Of a stretch of 64,000 bases of DNA, positions 17,511-24,948 are shown piece after piece (the first letter of the stretch is position 1; each line of letters starts with the position of its first letter). A program made the translations under genes and the position numbers. The notes beneath the pieces were generated by a model that did not search any database, had not been told where the DNA came from, and worked only from the letters and a program-made list of their open reading frames with translations. The stretch comes from Virgibacillus dokdonensis (GTDB taxonomy: Bacteria; Bacillota; Bacilli; Bacillales; Amphibacillaceae), in NCBI RefSeq assembly GCF_900166595.1, contig NZ_LT745762.1, positions 55,971-119,970 of the forward strand, given 5' to 3'.

Positions 17511-18356
17511 ATGATACTTATAAAAGATGTTTCTTATCATGTTGATGGGAAATCCATTTTAAAAAAAGTAAATCTAAAATTGAATAAGGGGAAAGTGTAT
17601 GGAATACTAGGACCCAACGGAGCAGGAAAAACAACGTTGTTTAAAGCACTGTTAGGTGCAATAAAGTATGAGGGGAAGGTAATTAATGATGATAGTAATA
17701 CATTAATTGGGAAACTAATAGAATATCCAGCTTTTTACCCTAACCTAAGTTGTTTTGAAAATTTAAAATTACATGCATCTTATGCTCAATTAGATGACTA
17801 TCAAGATATTGACAGCTTATTAAAGCTTGTAGGAATATTCAATGCTAAAAATAAAAAGTTTAAAAGTCTATCTATGGGGATGAAACAAAGATTGGGTGTT
17901 GCAAAAGCCCTAATGGGAAATCCAAATATTTTATTATTAGATGAACCCACTAATGGTTTAGACCCTATGGGAATTAAGGAAATGCGAAATCTAATAGAAA
18001 AAGAAATAAGAAGCAAAGATAGAATTGTTATGATATCCAGTCATAATTTAAATGAGATTTCCCATATAACAGATACTCTCATTTTTATAAACAACGGAAA
18101 AATAATATTAGAAATAGAAAATGAAGATAATGTTTATATTATTGGGAAACTTAAAGAAATTTCAAGTGAGCAACAGGAGGAGATAACTTTATTAAAAAAC
18201 GATAAGAATGAAAATATAGCTATTTTAAGCAAAAAAAAATTTGAAGAAATGAGTCAAAATAAGACTATTTTAATTGAAGAAATTCAATATGTAGATTTAG
18301 AAAAGCTATATATTGAATTAATGTCGCTAGCCGTAACAGAGGTGAAAACGATATGA
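17511..18356 (+). CDS. Lantibiotic immunity ABC transporter ATPase (LanF-like)
   Basis: A 281-residue ABC ATPase of the LanF/BcrA type. Walker A is GPNGAGKTT (about residues 34-42), the signature is LSMGMKQRLGVAKAL (about 121-135), and Walker B is ILLLDEPTNGLDP (about 143-155), followed by an SSHN H-loop. The C-terminal extension of about 70 residues is usual for LanF. With the permease at 18353 (4-base overlap) it should expel the mature lanthipeptides from the producer's membrane. It lies in an operon with the small membrane protein at 17320, upstream of the biosynthesis block and on the opposite strand to lanT. Confidence 0.9.
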   Translation: MILIKDVSYHVDGKSILKKVNLKLNKGKVYGILGPNGAGKTTLFKALLGAIKYEGKVINDDSNTLIGKLIEYPAFYPNLSCFENLKLHASYAQLDDYQDIDSLLKLVGIFNAKNKKFKSLSMGMKQRLGVAKALMGNPNILLLDEPTNGLDPMGIKEMRNLIEKEIRSKDRIVMISSHNLNEISHITDTLIFINNGKIILEIENEDNVYIIGKLKEISSEQQEEITLLKNDKNENIAILSKKKFEEMSQNKTILIEEIQYVDLEKLYIELMSLAVTEVKTI

Positions 18357-19084
18357 TTCAGCTAATTAAAAATGAATTAATTAAAATAAGAAGTGAAAAA
18401 TATATTAAATTTATTTTTATCTTAAATCTCATTCCTTTAGTATTAAATTTTGCGAATTTTACTTTAAACAAAAGAAATATGAATTTAGATAGTGGCTTTT
18501 ACTTCACATTCTATAATCAATATTTTATGTTGCTTCCTATTATTACCAGTATTATCATTTCATCTATATTTTATATAGAATACAAAAATAATACTTATTT
18601 AGATTGGATAACATACAATATTTCGAGAATACAATTATTTTTTTCAAAATTGTTTGTATCGCTACTCATTATGTTAGTAATTTTTCTGTGTAATCTAGTA
18701 ATTCTTTTGGTCTTTTATGGTGTAATAGATGGAGATTTTTCTAATCTATACAAAATAGTTTTATCTTTCACTACGTTACATTTAATTGTTGTCATTAGCG
18801 TTTCTCTAATCTTTTCTGTAATCATCCAACTTACAAGAAACATTGTAATAAGTATTTCCATTGGAATAGGAAGTTCCCTTATTTCTATGGTCTTAATGGC
18901 GGCCCCATTTTCATACATGATACCAATTACTTTCGGATATAGAGCTGGTTTATACTTTGTCGATAATGAATTTTATTATGAAGATCCTTTATTTTCTACC
19001 TTTGTGGGAAATGGATTAACCGGGTTACTAACATTATTTATGTTACTACTGAGTTTAAAATTAATAAATAAGAAAACCATTTGA
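18353..19084 (+). CDS. Immunity ABC transporter permease (LanE/LanG-like)
   Basis: A 243-residue ABC-2 type permease with six predicted membrane helices (for example IFILNLIPLVLNFANF, LLPIITSIIISSIFYIEY, LFVSLLIMLVIFLCNLVILLVFY). It overlaps the ATPase gene by four bases (ATGA). This is the only permease gene, so the exporter would be F2E2-like rather than FEG, or would use the small 17320 protein as an extra subunit (inference). The transcript ends at the bidirectional terminator 19094-19143. Confidence 0.85.
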   Translation: MIQLIKNELIKIRSEKYIKFIFILNLIPLVLNFANFTLNKRNMNLDSGFYFTFYNQYFMLLPIITSIIISSIFYIEYKNNTYLDWITYNISRIQLFFSKLFVSLLIMLVIFLCNLVILLVFYGVIDGDFSNLYKIVLSFTTLHLIVVISVSLIFSVIIQLTRNIVISISIGIGSSLISMVLMAAPFSYMIPITFGYRAGLYFVDNEFYYEDPLFSTFVGNGLTGLLTLFMLLLSLKLINKKTI

Positions 19085-19093
19085 CTTTCTACG

Positions 19094-19143
19094 TAAGCGT
19101 AAAATAGCTCCTCTATGTAAGAAAATGGGCTATTTTACGCTTA
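19094..19143. terminator. Bidirectional terminator between the immunity and lanT transcripts
   Basis: A perfect 15-bp stem (TAAGCGTAAAATAGC and its complement, 20-base loop) between the convergent permease and lanT genes. The word ACGTAAGCGTAAA also occurs at 16841 next to the IS1182 remnant, so the hairpin arm may derive from a mobile-element end. Confidence 0.75.
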
Positions 19144-19181
19144 TAACTATACGCACATCACCAAGCTCATTTAAAATTAAT

Positions 19182-21272
19182 TTAATTTAAATCAGTAACC
19201 TTTATGGTTCTCTCAGTAAAATCAACTTTTTTATTTACTCCTGGAATATAACTATGCCTATGAGTAATAAAAATAATTGTTTTATCTAACTGGAACAAAT
19301 TATCTATTATAGTTTGTTCAGTTACCTCGTCCAAATTACTAGTCCCCTCATCAATTAGCAACAAATCAGAAGTACTTGATATGGCTCTTGCAATAGATAA
19401 CCTTTGTTTTTGCCCCCCTGACAAGTTTGTACCATTTTCTCCAAGTAAGGTGTCGAACCCCATAGGAAAGTTCATAACATCATCATATATACAGGCTATT
19501 TTACTGCTATTTATAATAACTTCCTCATCTAATGCCTCATTAAAAAAACTAATATTTTCCTTAACTGTACCAGAAAGCAATGAAACATCTTGGGTGACCA
19601 TCCCTATATTCTCTCTATAACTGCTAATATCGTATTCATCTAACTTATTTCCATTAATTAGAATTTCTCCTTTTGTTGGAAAATGAAGAGAGGCAATTAT
19701 TTTTAATAATGTGGTTTTACCTTTACCGCTGCTTCCATTTATTAGGATTTTATCACCATAATTAATTTGAAGGTTTATATTCTCTAAAACATTTCTTTCT
19801 CCATAACCAAATGAGATATTCTTTAATTCTATGACCCCTTTTAAATTACTTAATTTTTTACTTCTATTTAATAATTCGCTCTCATCGTCTTCCAAAAGGA
19901 TCTTATTAATTCTATTGAAAATTTCTTCAACATATTTAAAAGATTGTATACTATTAAATATAGATGAAAAAGGAGTTAAAAATCTTACAGCAATTGTGGA
20001 AAAAGCTATAGTTTCTCCTGTACTAAGACCCACAAAATCTACTTGAAAAACTCCCAAATAAATTATGAGTAATGGCAGAGCTACAGAAATTGTATAAGAT
20101 GTTCCGCCTAATATTGCAGAAGTAATCATTTTTCTCTTATAGTTTGCTAGTTGCTCATAAAAAGGGTTAATAGTCCTATTATAAATTACTTTATTATTTC
20201 CTAAAGTCTTTATATAATCTATGGATTGGAGAACTGATAGGAAGTTTGTTTGAAATAGAGTTTGATTAGCCACCTCTTGATTTGTGTATAGAGTTATTCT
20301 AGGTATAACCAGTTTGGTTACCATCAATTGAATAATAACAGCTATAAAAACGATACTCGTAAGAATCGGCGAATAATATAACATAGTAATTGAAAAAATA
20401 AATATCAATGCTACGTCTAACAGTAAGCTCGTCATAACATTTGAAAGAATTTCTCTTATTACAGTTATATTATTAATTCGTGTTGATAAATCTCCTGAAG
20501 TATTTTTTTCAAAAAAACCAAAAGGTAATTTGAAAATTTTCTTTATCGTTCCATCTGTCAGGTAATTATTAATTCTAATCTGTAAGTTAACTACAAAAAA
20601 AGTCCTTGCAATATGTAAAAAAAAGACACTTAAACCCACTATCACTATTAATATTAACAAAGTGTTAGATAATAAACTATTGTGTAAAGCTCCATTATAA
20701 TCTACTACATATTGAGTAAGTAGAGGTAATATTAAATTTAAAATTTGGAATAACACAGATAAAAATATAATAGCAATAATATTTTTTTTATAAGGTGTTA
20801 CTATCTTTATAAGATCCTTTAAATAGCTTGTTTTTTTTAAGAAGATATTTTTATTTCTATCTTTCTTATAAATAAAAAAAACTACATTTGAAAAATTTTT
20901 GTAAAAATCCTTTTCACTAAAACTTTTTTCTCCAGTACCTGGATCAATAATATAAAAAGTACCGTTTTTTATTTTTCTAAGAATTACATAATGATTATTT
21001 TTCCAATATAACATTAATGGTTGTTTAATTTTACCTTTAATAACAAAATCCTCAATATCAGAGACCTGAAAAGCATAAAAATCTGCTTTATGCTTTTCAG
21101 TAATTATTTTAAGTTGTTGAGCTGAAATACCGTCTCGGCCAACATTATAACTATAATTAAACATATTAGTATTTACTTTACTATCTTTCCAGCTAAAAAG
21201 CATTGATAAACAAGCTAGACCACATTCGTATTGATGATTTTGTAATATAATTGGAATTTTAAAATTATACAT
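19182..21272 (-). CDS. lanT: Lanthipeptide transporter with C39 leader peptidase (LanT)
   Basis: A 696-residue bifunctional exporter. Residues 1-130 are a C39 cysteine protease: QYECGLACLSML (catalytic Cys17), then NNHYVILRKI (His about 93) and IIDPGTGEKSF (Asp). A six-helix ABC exporter domain follows (about 155-430), then the ATPase with Walker A GSSGKGKTT, signature LSGGQKQRLSIARAI and Walker B LLLIDEGTSNLD. It cuts double-glycine leaders and exports the modified peptides. It lies 14 bases after lanM1 in the alpha half. As the only LanT it must serve both precursors. It would cut after ISGG, leaving the extra hexapeptide on each product. Confidence 0.95.
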   Translation of the reverse strand: MYNFKIPIILQNHQYECGLACLSMLFSWKDSKVNTNMFNYSYNVGRDGISAQQLKIITEKHKADFYAFQVSDIEDFVIKGKIKQPLMLYWKNNHYVILRKIKNGTFYIIDPGTGEKSFSEKDFYKNFSNVVFFIYKKDRNKNIFLKKTSYLKDLIKIVTPYKKNIIAIIFLSVLFQILNLILPLLTQYVVDYNGALHNSLLSNTLLILIVIVGLSVFFLHIARTFFVVNLQIRINNYLTDGTIKKIFKLPFGFFEKNTSGDLSTRINNITVIREILSNVMTSLLLDVALIFIFSITMLYYSPILTSIVFIAVIIQLMVTKLVIPRITLYTNQEVANQTLFQTNFLSVLQSIDYIKTLGNNKVIYNRTINPFYEQLANYKRKMITSAILGGTSYTISVALPLLIIYLGVFQVDFVGLSTGETIAFSTIAVRFLTPFSSIFNSIQSFKYVEEIFNRINKILLEDDESELLNRSKKLSNLKGVIELKNISFGYGERNVLENINLQINYGDKILINGSSGKGKTTLLKIIASLHFPTKGEILINGNKLDEYDISSYRENIGMVTQDVSLLSGTVKENISFFNEALDEEVIINSSKIACIYDDVMNFPMGFDTLLGENGTNLSGGQKQRLSIARAISSTSDLLLIDEGTSNLDEVTEQTIIDNLFQLDKTIIFITHRHSYIPGVNKKVDFTERTIKVTDLN

Positions 21273-21286
21273 GTTAATTACCTTTC

Positions 21287-24200
21287 TTACAATTCTAATT
21301 TTAATATATTAGGTAAATGAGGATTTGTAATATATAAAAGACCATAAGCAATTCCAGCTAAACCTATCATTAAATCTGGGGTCTGTATATTATTAATACC
21401 TAAACCACTTTTTATATCATTAACTTCTTTATTTTTTATAATATTATAGATAATATTTATTGGAATTGCATACTTTTCTTGCTGCTCATAGACAGTATAA
21501 AAGTCTTTTAAAATCATAGCTGTTCCTAAATCCCCGTGGCACAGACATTGAGTTCTTGAAAATCCATTTTTTAAAATTTCACTTTTTATCTTTTGGTTAT
21601 CTTCAAATTCTCTTTTTTTTGAGGATATTCTATTTAAAAGAATTCCCGGGGAGCCATGACACCATGCATAAGGCGTATCTTCGTAATCATGAGATCCTCC
21701 AAGCCATTTATTTCCTAATCGCAATTTTTCTTCAAATTCATTTGCTTGCTTTATAATCTCTTTAACCTTAACATCATTCGAATTTATATCTTCAACGTAT
21801 TTATTTAAAGAATAACAAATACCTGAGTTCCCGTGAGCAAATCCTGTTAAGTATTGATCAGATATACATTTCCAACTTACTGTTCCATCTACTTGGTGCT
21901 CAGCATTATTAATTAATGTATCTTTACAAATTTCTATCAAATTCTTTATTCTATAATCCTTTGTTAAATTATACAGATTGATTAACACTAGCATAACACC
22001 AGATGAACCGCTTATAATATCATTTGTTTTGTCTTTTTTAATATTTTCCTTAATACCCAAACTTATTTCAATAGCCTTTTCCTTATACTTGTTTACTTTT
22101 GTAGTTTTGTAAAAATAAACAAGTATATATATTAATGAAGAAATACCATCAAATGCTCCAATGGGATATTTATAAGGTAATCCATAGGCTGCCAATATAT
22201 CATCAATTATCTGCTGAGCCTTATCAATGTATTTCTTGTTTTTTGTTACAGAATACTTTGATATATATAAAAAAGCCATCCCTGATAATCCATCATATAA
22301 CTTTCCATCCATAACTAAAAGGTTCGATTTCCTTGTTCCTATATCCCCTCTTACTACTGAAGTGTACCAACTAAATGTATTATTAAATTTAGTTTGTTGT
22401 TTACTAATTTCTTCTTCTATATGAAATGCAAAGTTATATAGATAGTTTTCCTTGTCAATAATATTATTAAGAGATAAATTGGAAAAATCTTTTACAAATT
22501 GCTTATTCTTTTTTTCTGTTAATTCTTTCTCATCATCAACTAGCGAGTTAGAAATTAACTCTAATTGAAATGAAAGGTCTTCCTCAGATAGATTTTCTAT
22601 TTTTTTAACAGCAAAATCAAGAGGAGTATTTTTAAAAAAATTTTTTAGGACACAACTATTATGTATTATTTCTTTGCTTGATAAACGATATTTAAAATAG
22701 GGTATATCCCCTTCTGCTAAGTCAGCAGCTTCTAACTTCGATAAATTATCGCCTTCCTCAATAAACGGTTTAATTAATAGTAGATCTCTTACTGCCCTGT
22801 TTTCCAAAAAAACTGGATGATGACTTATATTTAAAATATTTGCATAATAAATTGTTGGCTTATTTATGTATCTTAATTCTATTTCATCTTGCATCTTTTT
22901 AATAGTATTAACAATATGTTGTTTATGTTCACTAATATATTTATATCCTATTGTGAAACCTTCTTTTAGAGGTTCTATATATTCTAATTCATTAACATGT
23001 TGATTTTTATACTTCGGATGATTTTGTGAAGCTTGCAAGGTTTTATGCTCTGAAATTACTTTAACATTAGATGTTCTCTCATTTTTTATAGTTGGAACTT
23101 TTATAAAAGTCTGAGTATCTCCGCGCCTTCCTATTCCACTTATGTCAGATTTTTCATTTCCAAAAACAAAGGGCAGCACTCCTGTTGATTTTACAGAATG
23201 AGCCAATCTGTGCCGATTAATATCAGTTGCGTTTTGAAATTCATCTAATGAGCTTTTTACGTTAAATAAGCTTTCCAAATCAATAAGGACTGGACATTTA
23301 CCATTAGCTATCAAATTCTCCGAATGAAAGTCTACTGCATTAAACACATATAGAAAGGATAGATGTATACCTAGCTCTGAGTAAAAGTGAGATATATCTT
23401 TTTGATTTTCAATCTCATAATAATCAATAGATTCCGACCAAAAATAGTCAAACTTATAAATATTTTTTGGGTACTTAAGAGAGTAATAATTCGAAAATTG
23501 ATTGAAATGTTTTAACATTTCCTCATAAAATAAATCAATTTTTCCATTTCTTGGTTTGTAATATATTTTTTTGCCATTTAATTCAAAAGACACAACACTT
23601 TTCCCTTTATTATGTGTATCTCCTTTGTTTATTGTAATTTTTGATAAAAACACATTTTCTTGGCTTTCTTTAACGTTATAATAGTCTATTATTTCTTCTA
23701 TATCATTGATAAGGTTACGTAAAAATTCATCTATATAATTTGATATTAATGTTACTTTATGTTTCATAATTGAAGTTAAACTATCATTTTCTTTTAGAAT
23801 TCTTATAAATTTATTTTGTTTTGATAGGTAGTCCTCAATATATTCATTATATTGTTCTTCTTCATTATCACTTTTGAAGTCCTTTAAAATTCTTTTTTTA
23901 TTAATATCGTAAATTAATGTCCTATGAGCAACAGACATTAGTAAATGTGAGATCTGCTCTGTTAAATTTTTTTCTTCATCACAAAAATCAAAGTCAACAA
24001 ATTCTTTAAGTACATTGAATTTCTTAGTGAAATCGGGTCGATATAGTTCCACAAATAAATCAGTAAAAAGGAGGAGATTTTTATTATTTTCCTGAGATTC
24101 TATCTTTCTTAGCTTTAAATTATTACAATCAAACTTATCATAGTCATTATTTGGAAGATTAGATATTATGGATCTATTTTTAGAGTAATAATGTTTATAT

Positions 24201-24304
24201 AAATATTGTAAATTAGAAATATTTAATTCCTTAAGTGCATTTTTCATGTTATTTACCGAAATACCTTTATATAAGTTATCTATAAAATAATTTAACTTTT
24301 CCAT
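21287..24304 (-). CDS. lanM: Class II lanthipeptide synthetase, alpha side (LanM1)
   Basis: A 1005-residue bifunctional synthetase. The N-terminal DUF4135 kinase-like dehydratase domain is seen in KGDTHNKGKSVVSFEL and YYKPRNGKIDLFYEE (about 225-255) and FHSENLIANGKCPVLIDLES (about 325-345). The C-terminal LanC-like cyclase has GFAHGNSGICYSL (about 820), WCHGSPG (about 880, zinc Cys) and CLCHGDLG (about 920, zinc Cys and His). It phosphorylates and eliminates Ser/Thr, then forms thioether rings. It directly follows the alpha precursor gene after a hairpin, so its substrate is most likely LanA-alpha. The full set of catalytic residues looks intact. Confidence 0.95.
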   Translation of the reverse strand: MEKLNYFIDNLYKGISVNNMKNALKELNISNLQYLYKHYYSKNRSIISNLPNNDYDKFDCNNLKLRKIESQENNKNLLLFTDLFVELYRPDFTKKFNVLKEFVDFDFCDEEKNLTEQISHLLMSVAHRTLIYDINKKRILKDFKSDNEEEQYNEYIEDYLSKQNKFIRILKENDSLTSIMKHKVTLISNYIDEFLRNLINDIEEIIDYYNVKESQENVFLSKITINKGDTHNKGKSVVSFELNGKKIYYKPRNGKIDLFYEEMLKHFNQFSNYYSLKYPKNIYKFDYFWSESIDYYEIENQKDISHFYSELGIHLSFLYVFNAVDFHSENLIANGKCPVLIDLESLFNVKSSLDEFQNATDINRHRLAHSVKSTGVLPFVFGNEKSDISGIGRRGDTQTFIKVPTIKNERTSNVKVISEHKTLQASQNHPKYKNQHVNELEYIEPLKEGFTIGYKYISEHKQHIVNTIKKMQDEIELRYINKPTIYYANILNISHHPVFLENRAVRDLLLIKPFIEEGDNLSKLEAADLAEGDIPYFKYRLSSKEIIHNSCVLKNFFKNTPLDFAVKKIENLSEEDLSFQLELISNSLVDDEKELTEKKNKQFVKDFSNLSLNNIIDKENYLYNFAFHIEEEISKQQTKFNNTFSWYTSVVRGDIGTRKSNLLVMDGKLYDGLSGMAFLYISKYSVTKNKKYIDKAQQIIDDILAAYGLPYKYPIGAFDGISSLIYILVYFYKTTKVNKYKEKAIEISLGIKENIKKDKTNDIISGSSGVMLVLINLYNLTKDYRIKNLIEICKDTLINNAEHQVDGTVSWKCISDQYLTGFAHGNSGICYSLNKYVEDINSNDVKVKEIIKQANEFEEKLRLGNKWLGGSHDYEDTPYAWCHGSPGILLNRISSKKREFEDNQKIKSEILKNGFSRTQCLCHGDLGTAMILKDFYTVYEQQEKYAIPINIIYNIIKNKEVNDIKSGLGINNIQTPDLMIGLAGIAYGLLYITNPHLPNILKLEL

Positions 24305-24337
24305 TAAAATCCCCCTTTACTTATCATTTATATTTAA

Positions 24338-24366
24338 GTGGTGATGGGGAGACCCCCACCACCACT
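24338..24366 (-). terminator. Attenuator-like hairpin between lanA-alpha and lanM1
   Basis: On the minus strand GTGGTGGTGGGGG pairs with the following CCCCATCACCAC-type arm around a 3-4 base loop. It is GC-rich in AT-rich surroundings. The T-tract is poor, so it would stabilise the upstream precursor mRNA and reduce, not abolish, readthrough into lanM1. Confidence 0.65.
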
Positions 24367-24370
24367 ATTC

Positions 24371-24559
24371 TTAACACCAACAGGTATGTGTCGGACAGAT
24401 AGAGCATTCCCAAGTTACGGTACACCACTTTCCGTCATTACCTTGAGATATCCCCATAGGTTCCGCTGCACCACCAGAAATATTCTCTAAAGAGGCTTCT
24501 TCTAGTTCACTCAGGAAATCACCAGCAGTATTGTACAATTGTAAATCTTTTTCTTTCAT
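24371..24559 (-). CDS. lanA1: Two-peptide lanthipeptide alpha precursor
   Basis: A 62-residue precursor. The leader (residues 1-30) contains the acidic helix GDFLSELEEASLENISGG with the double-glycine cut site at 29-30. The core has five Cys (46, 52, 55, 60, 62) and six Ser/Thr. The segment NDGKWCTVTWEC carries the CTxTxEC motif shared by mersacidin, lacticin 3147 A1 and haloduracin alpha, where it binds lipid II (family knowledge). The C-terminus SICPTHTCWC differs from the usual short MPSC/MAWC ending and could form an extra ring. Six residues AAEPMG follow the double glycine and resemble those of the beta precursor. The ribosome site GAGAGGAGG precedes the ATG. Peptide identity is by motif; rings are not proven. 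Confidence 0.92.
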   Translation of the reverse strand: MKEKDLQLYNTAGDFLSELEEASLENISGGAAEPMGISQGNDGKWCTVTWECSICPTHTCWC

Positions 24560-24604
24560 AGATTAACCTCCTCTCAATTATTTGAATTTTTGTTTTTTTA
24601 TGTT

Positions 24605-24657
24605 ATTATAAAAATGCGAATAATATGTTATGAGGAAATAATACAATAATTTATTCG
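24605..24657. promoter_or_regulatory. Divergent promoter/operator region of the two precursors
   Basis: The minus strand has a perfect TATAAT at 24610-24605 suited to lanA1, with no good -35 box 17 bases upstream, as expected for an activator-dependent promoter. CGAATAA / TTATTCG arms (24617-24623 and 24651-24657) form an inverted repeat. The word GAATAAATTAT (24656-24646, minus strand) also occurs upstream of the immunity operon. It is probably the target of the response regulator at 28639. Confidence 0.45.
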
Positions 24658-24709
24658 TTTTTGCAAATTTTGTTTTATTTCCCAATTAAAGAGAAGGGAG
24701 GGTTTTTAA

Positions 24710-24877
24710 ATGGAAAATAAAGTAACGGCTTACAAAAAAATAAGTGTTAATGATTTAAAAGAAATTTCAGGTGGATCAAGTGAACCACAAGGAACTCCTG
24801 CTACAATCATTCCGGTTTCTCTAGCAATTTGTCCAACAACTAAATGTGCATCCGTTGTCAAACCTTGTAATGACTAA
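24710..24877 (+). CDS. lanA2: Two-peptide lanthipeptide beta precursor
   Basis: A 55-residue precursor with an unusually short leader of 22 residues (VTAYKKISVNDLKEISGG). The core has three Cys (41, 46, 53) and several Ser/Thr. The segment SLAICPTTKCASVV matches the LCPTTKC signature of haloduracin beta and lichenicidin beta. After the double glycine comes SSEPQG and then TPAT, the same start as mature lichenicidin beta, in which six residues after the GG are removed by LicP. The C-terminal CASVVKPCND replaces the usual CTSxC ending. A strong ribosome site (GAAGGGAGG) is present. The next gene on this strand is its own LanM, after a terminator-like hairpin. Confidence 0.92.
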   Translation: MENKVTAYKKISVNDLKEISGGSSEPQGTPATIIPVSLAICPTTKCASVVKPCND

Positions 24878-24889
24878 CATACAATATTC

Positions 24890-24933
24890 AATAATAGATC
24901 GCCCCCTATTCAGGGGGCATCTATTATTTTTTT
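24890..24933 (+). terminator. Attenuator/terminator between lanA2 and lanM2
   Basis: A strong hairpin: AATAATAGAT with its complement as outer arms, GCCCCCT / AGGGGGC as inner arms, a 4-base loop, then a T-tract that runs into the lanM2 ribosome site (TTTAGGAGG). It should give many precursor transcripts and few full-length ones, the usual stoichiometry for a substrate and its enzyme. Confidence 0.85.
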
Positions 24934-24948
24934 AGGAGGATTCAATTT

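Noticed and set aside
24338..24366. Full terminator after lanA1
   Set aside because: No proper T-tract follows on the minus strand, so partial attenuation is more likely than a stop.
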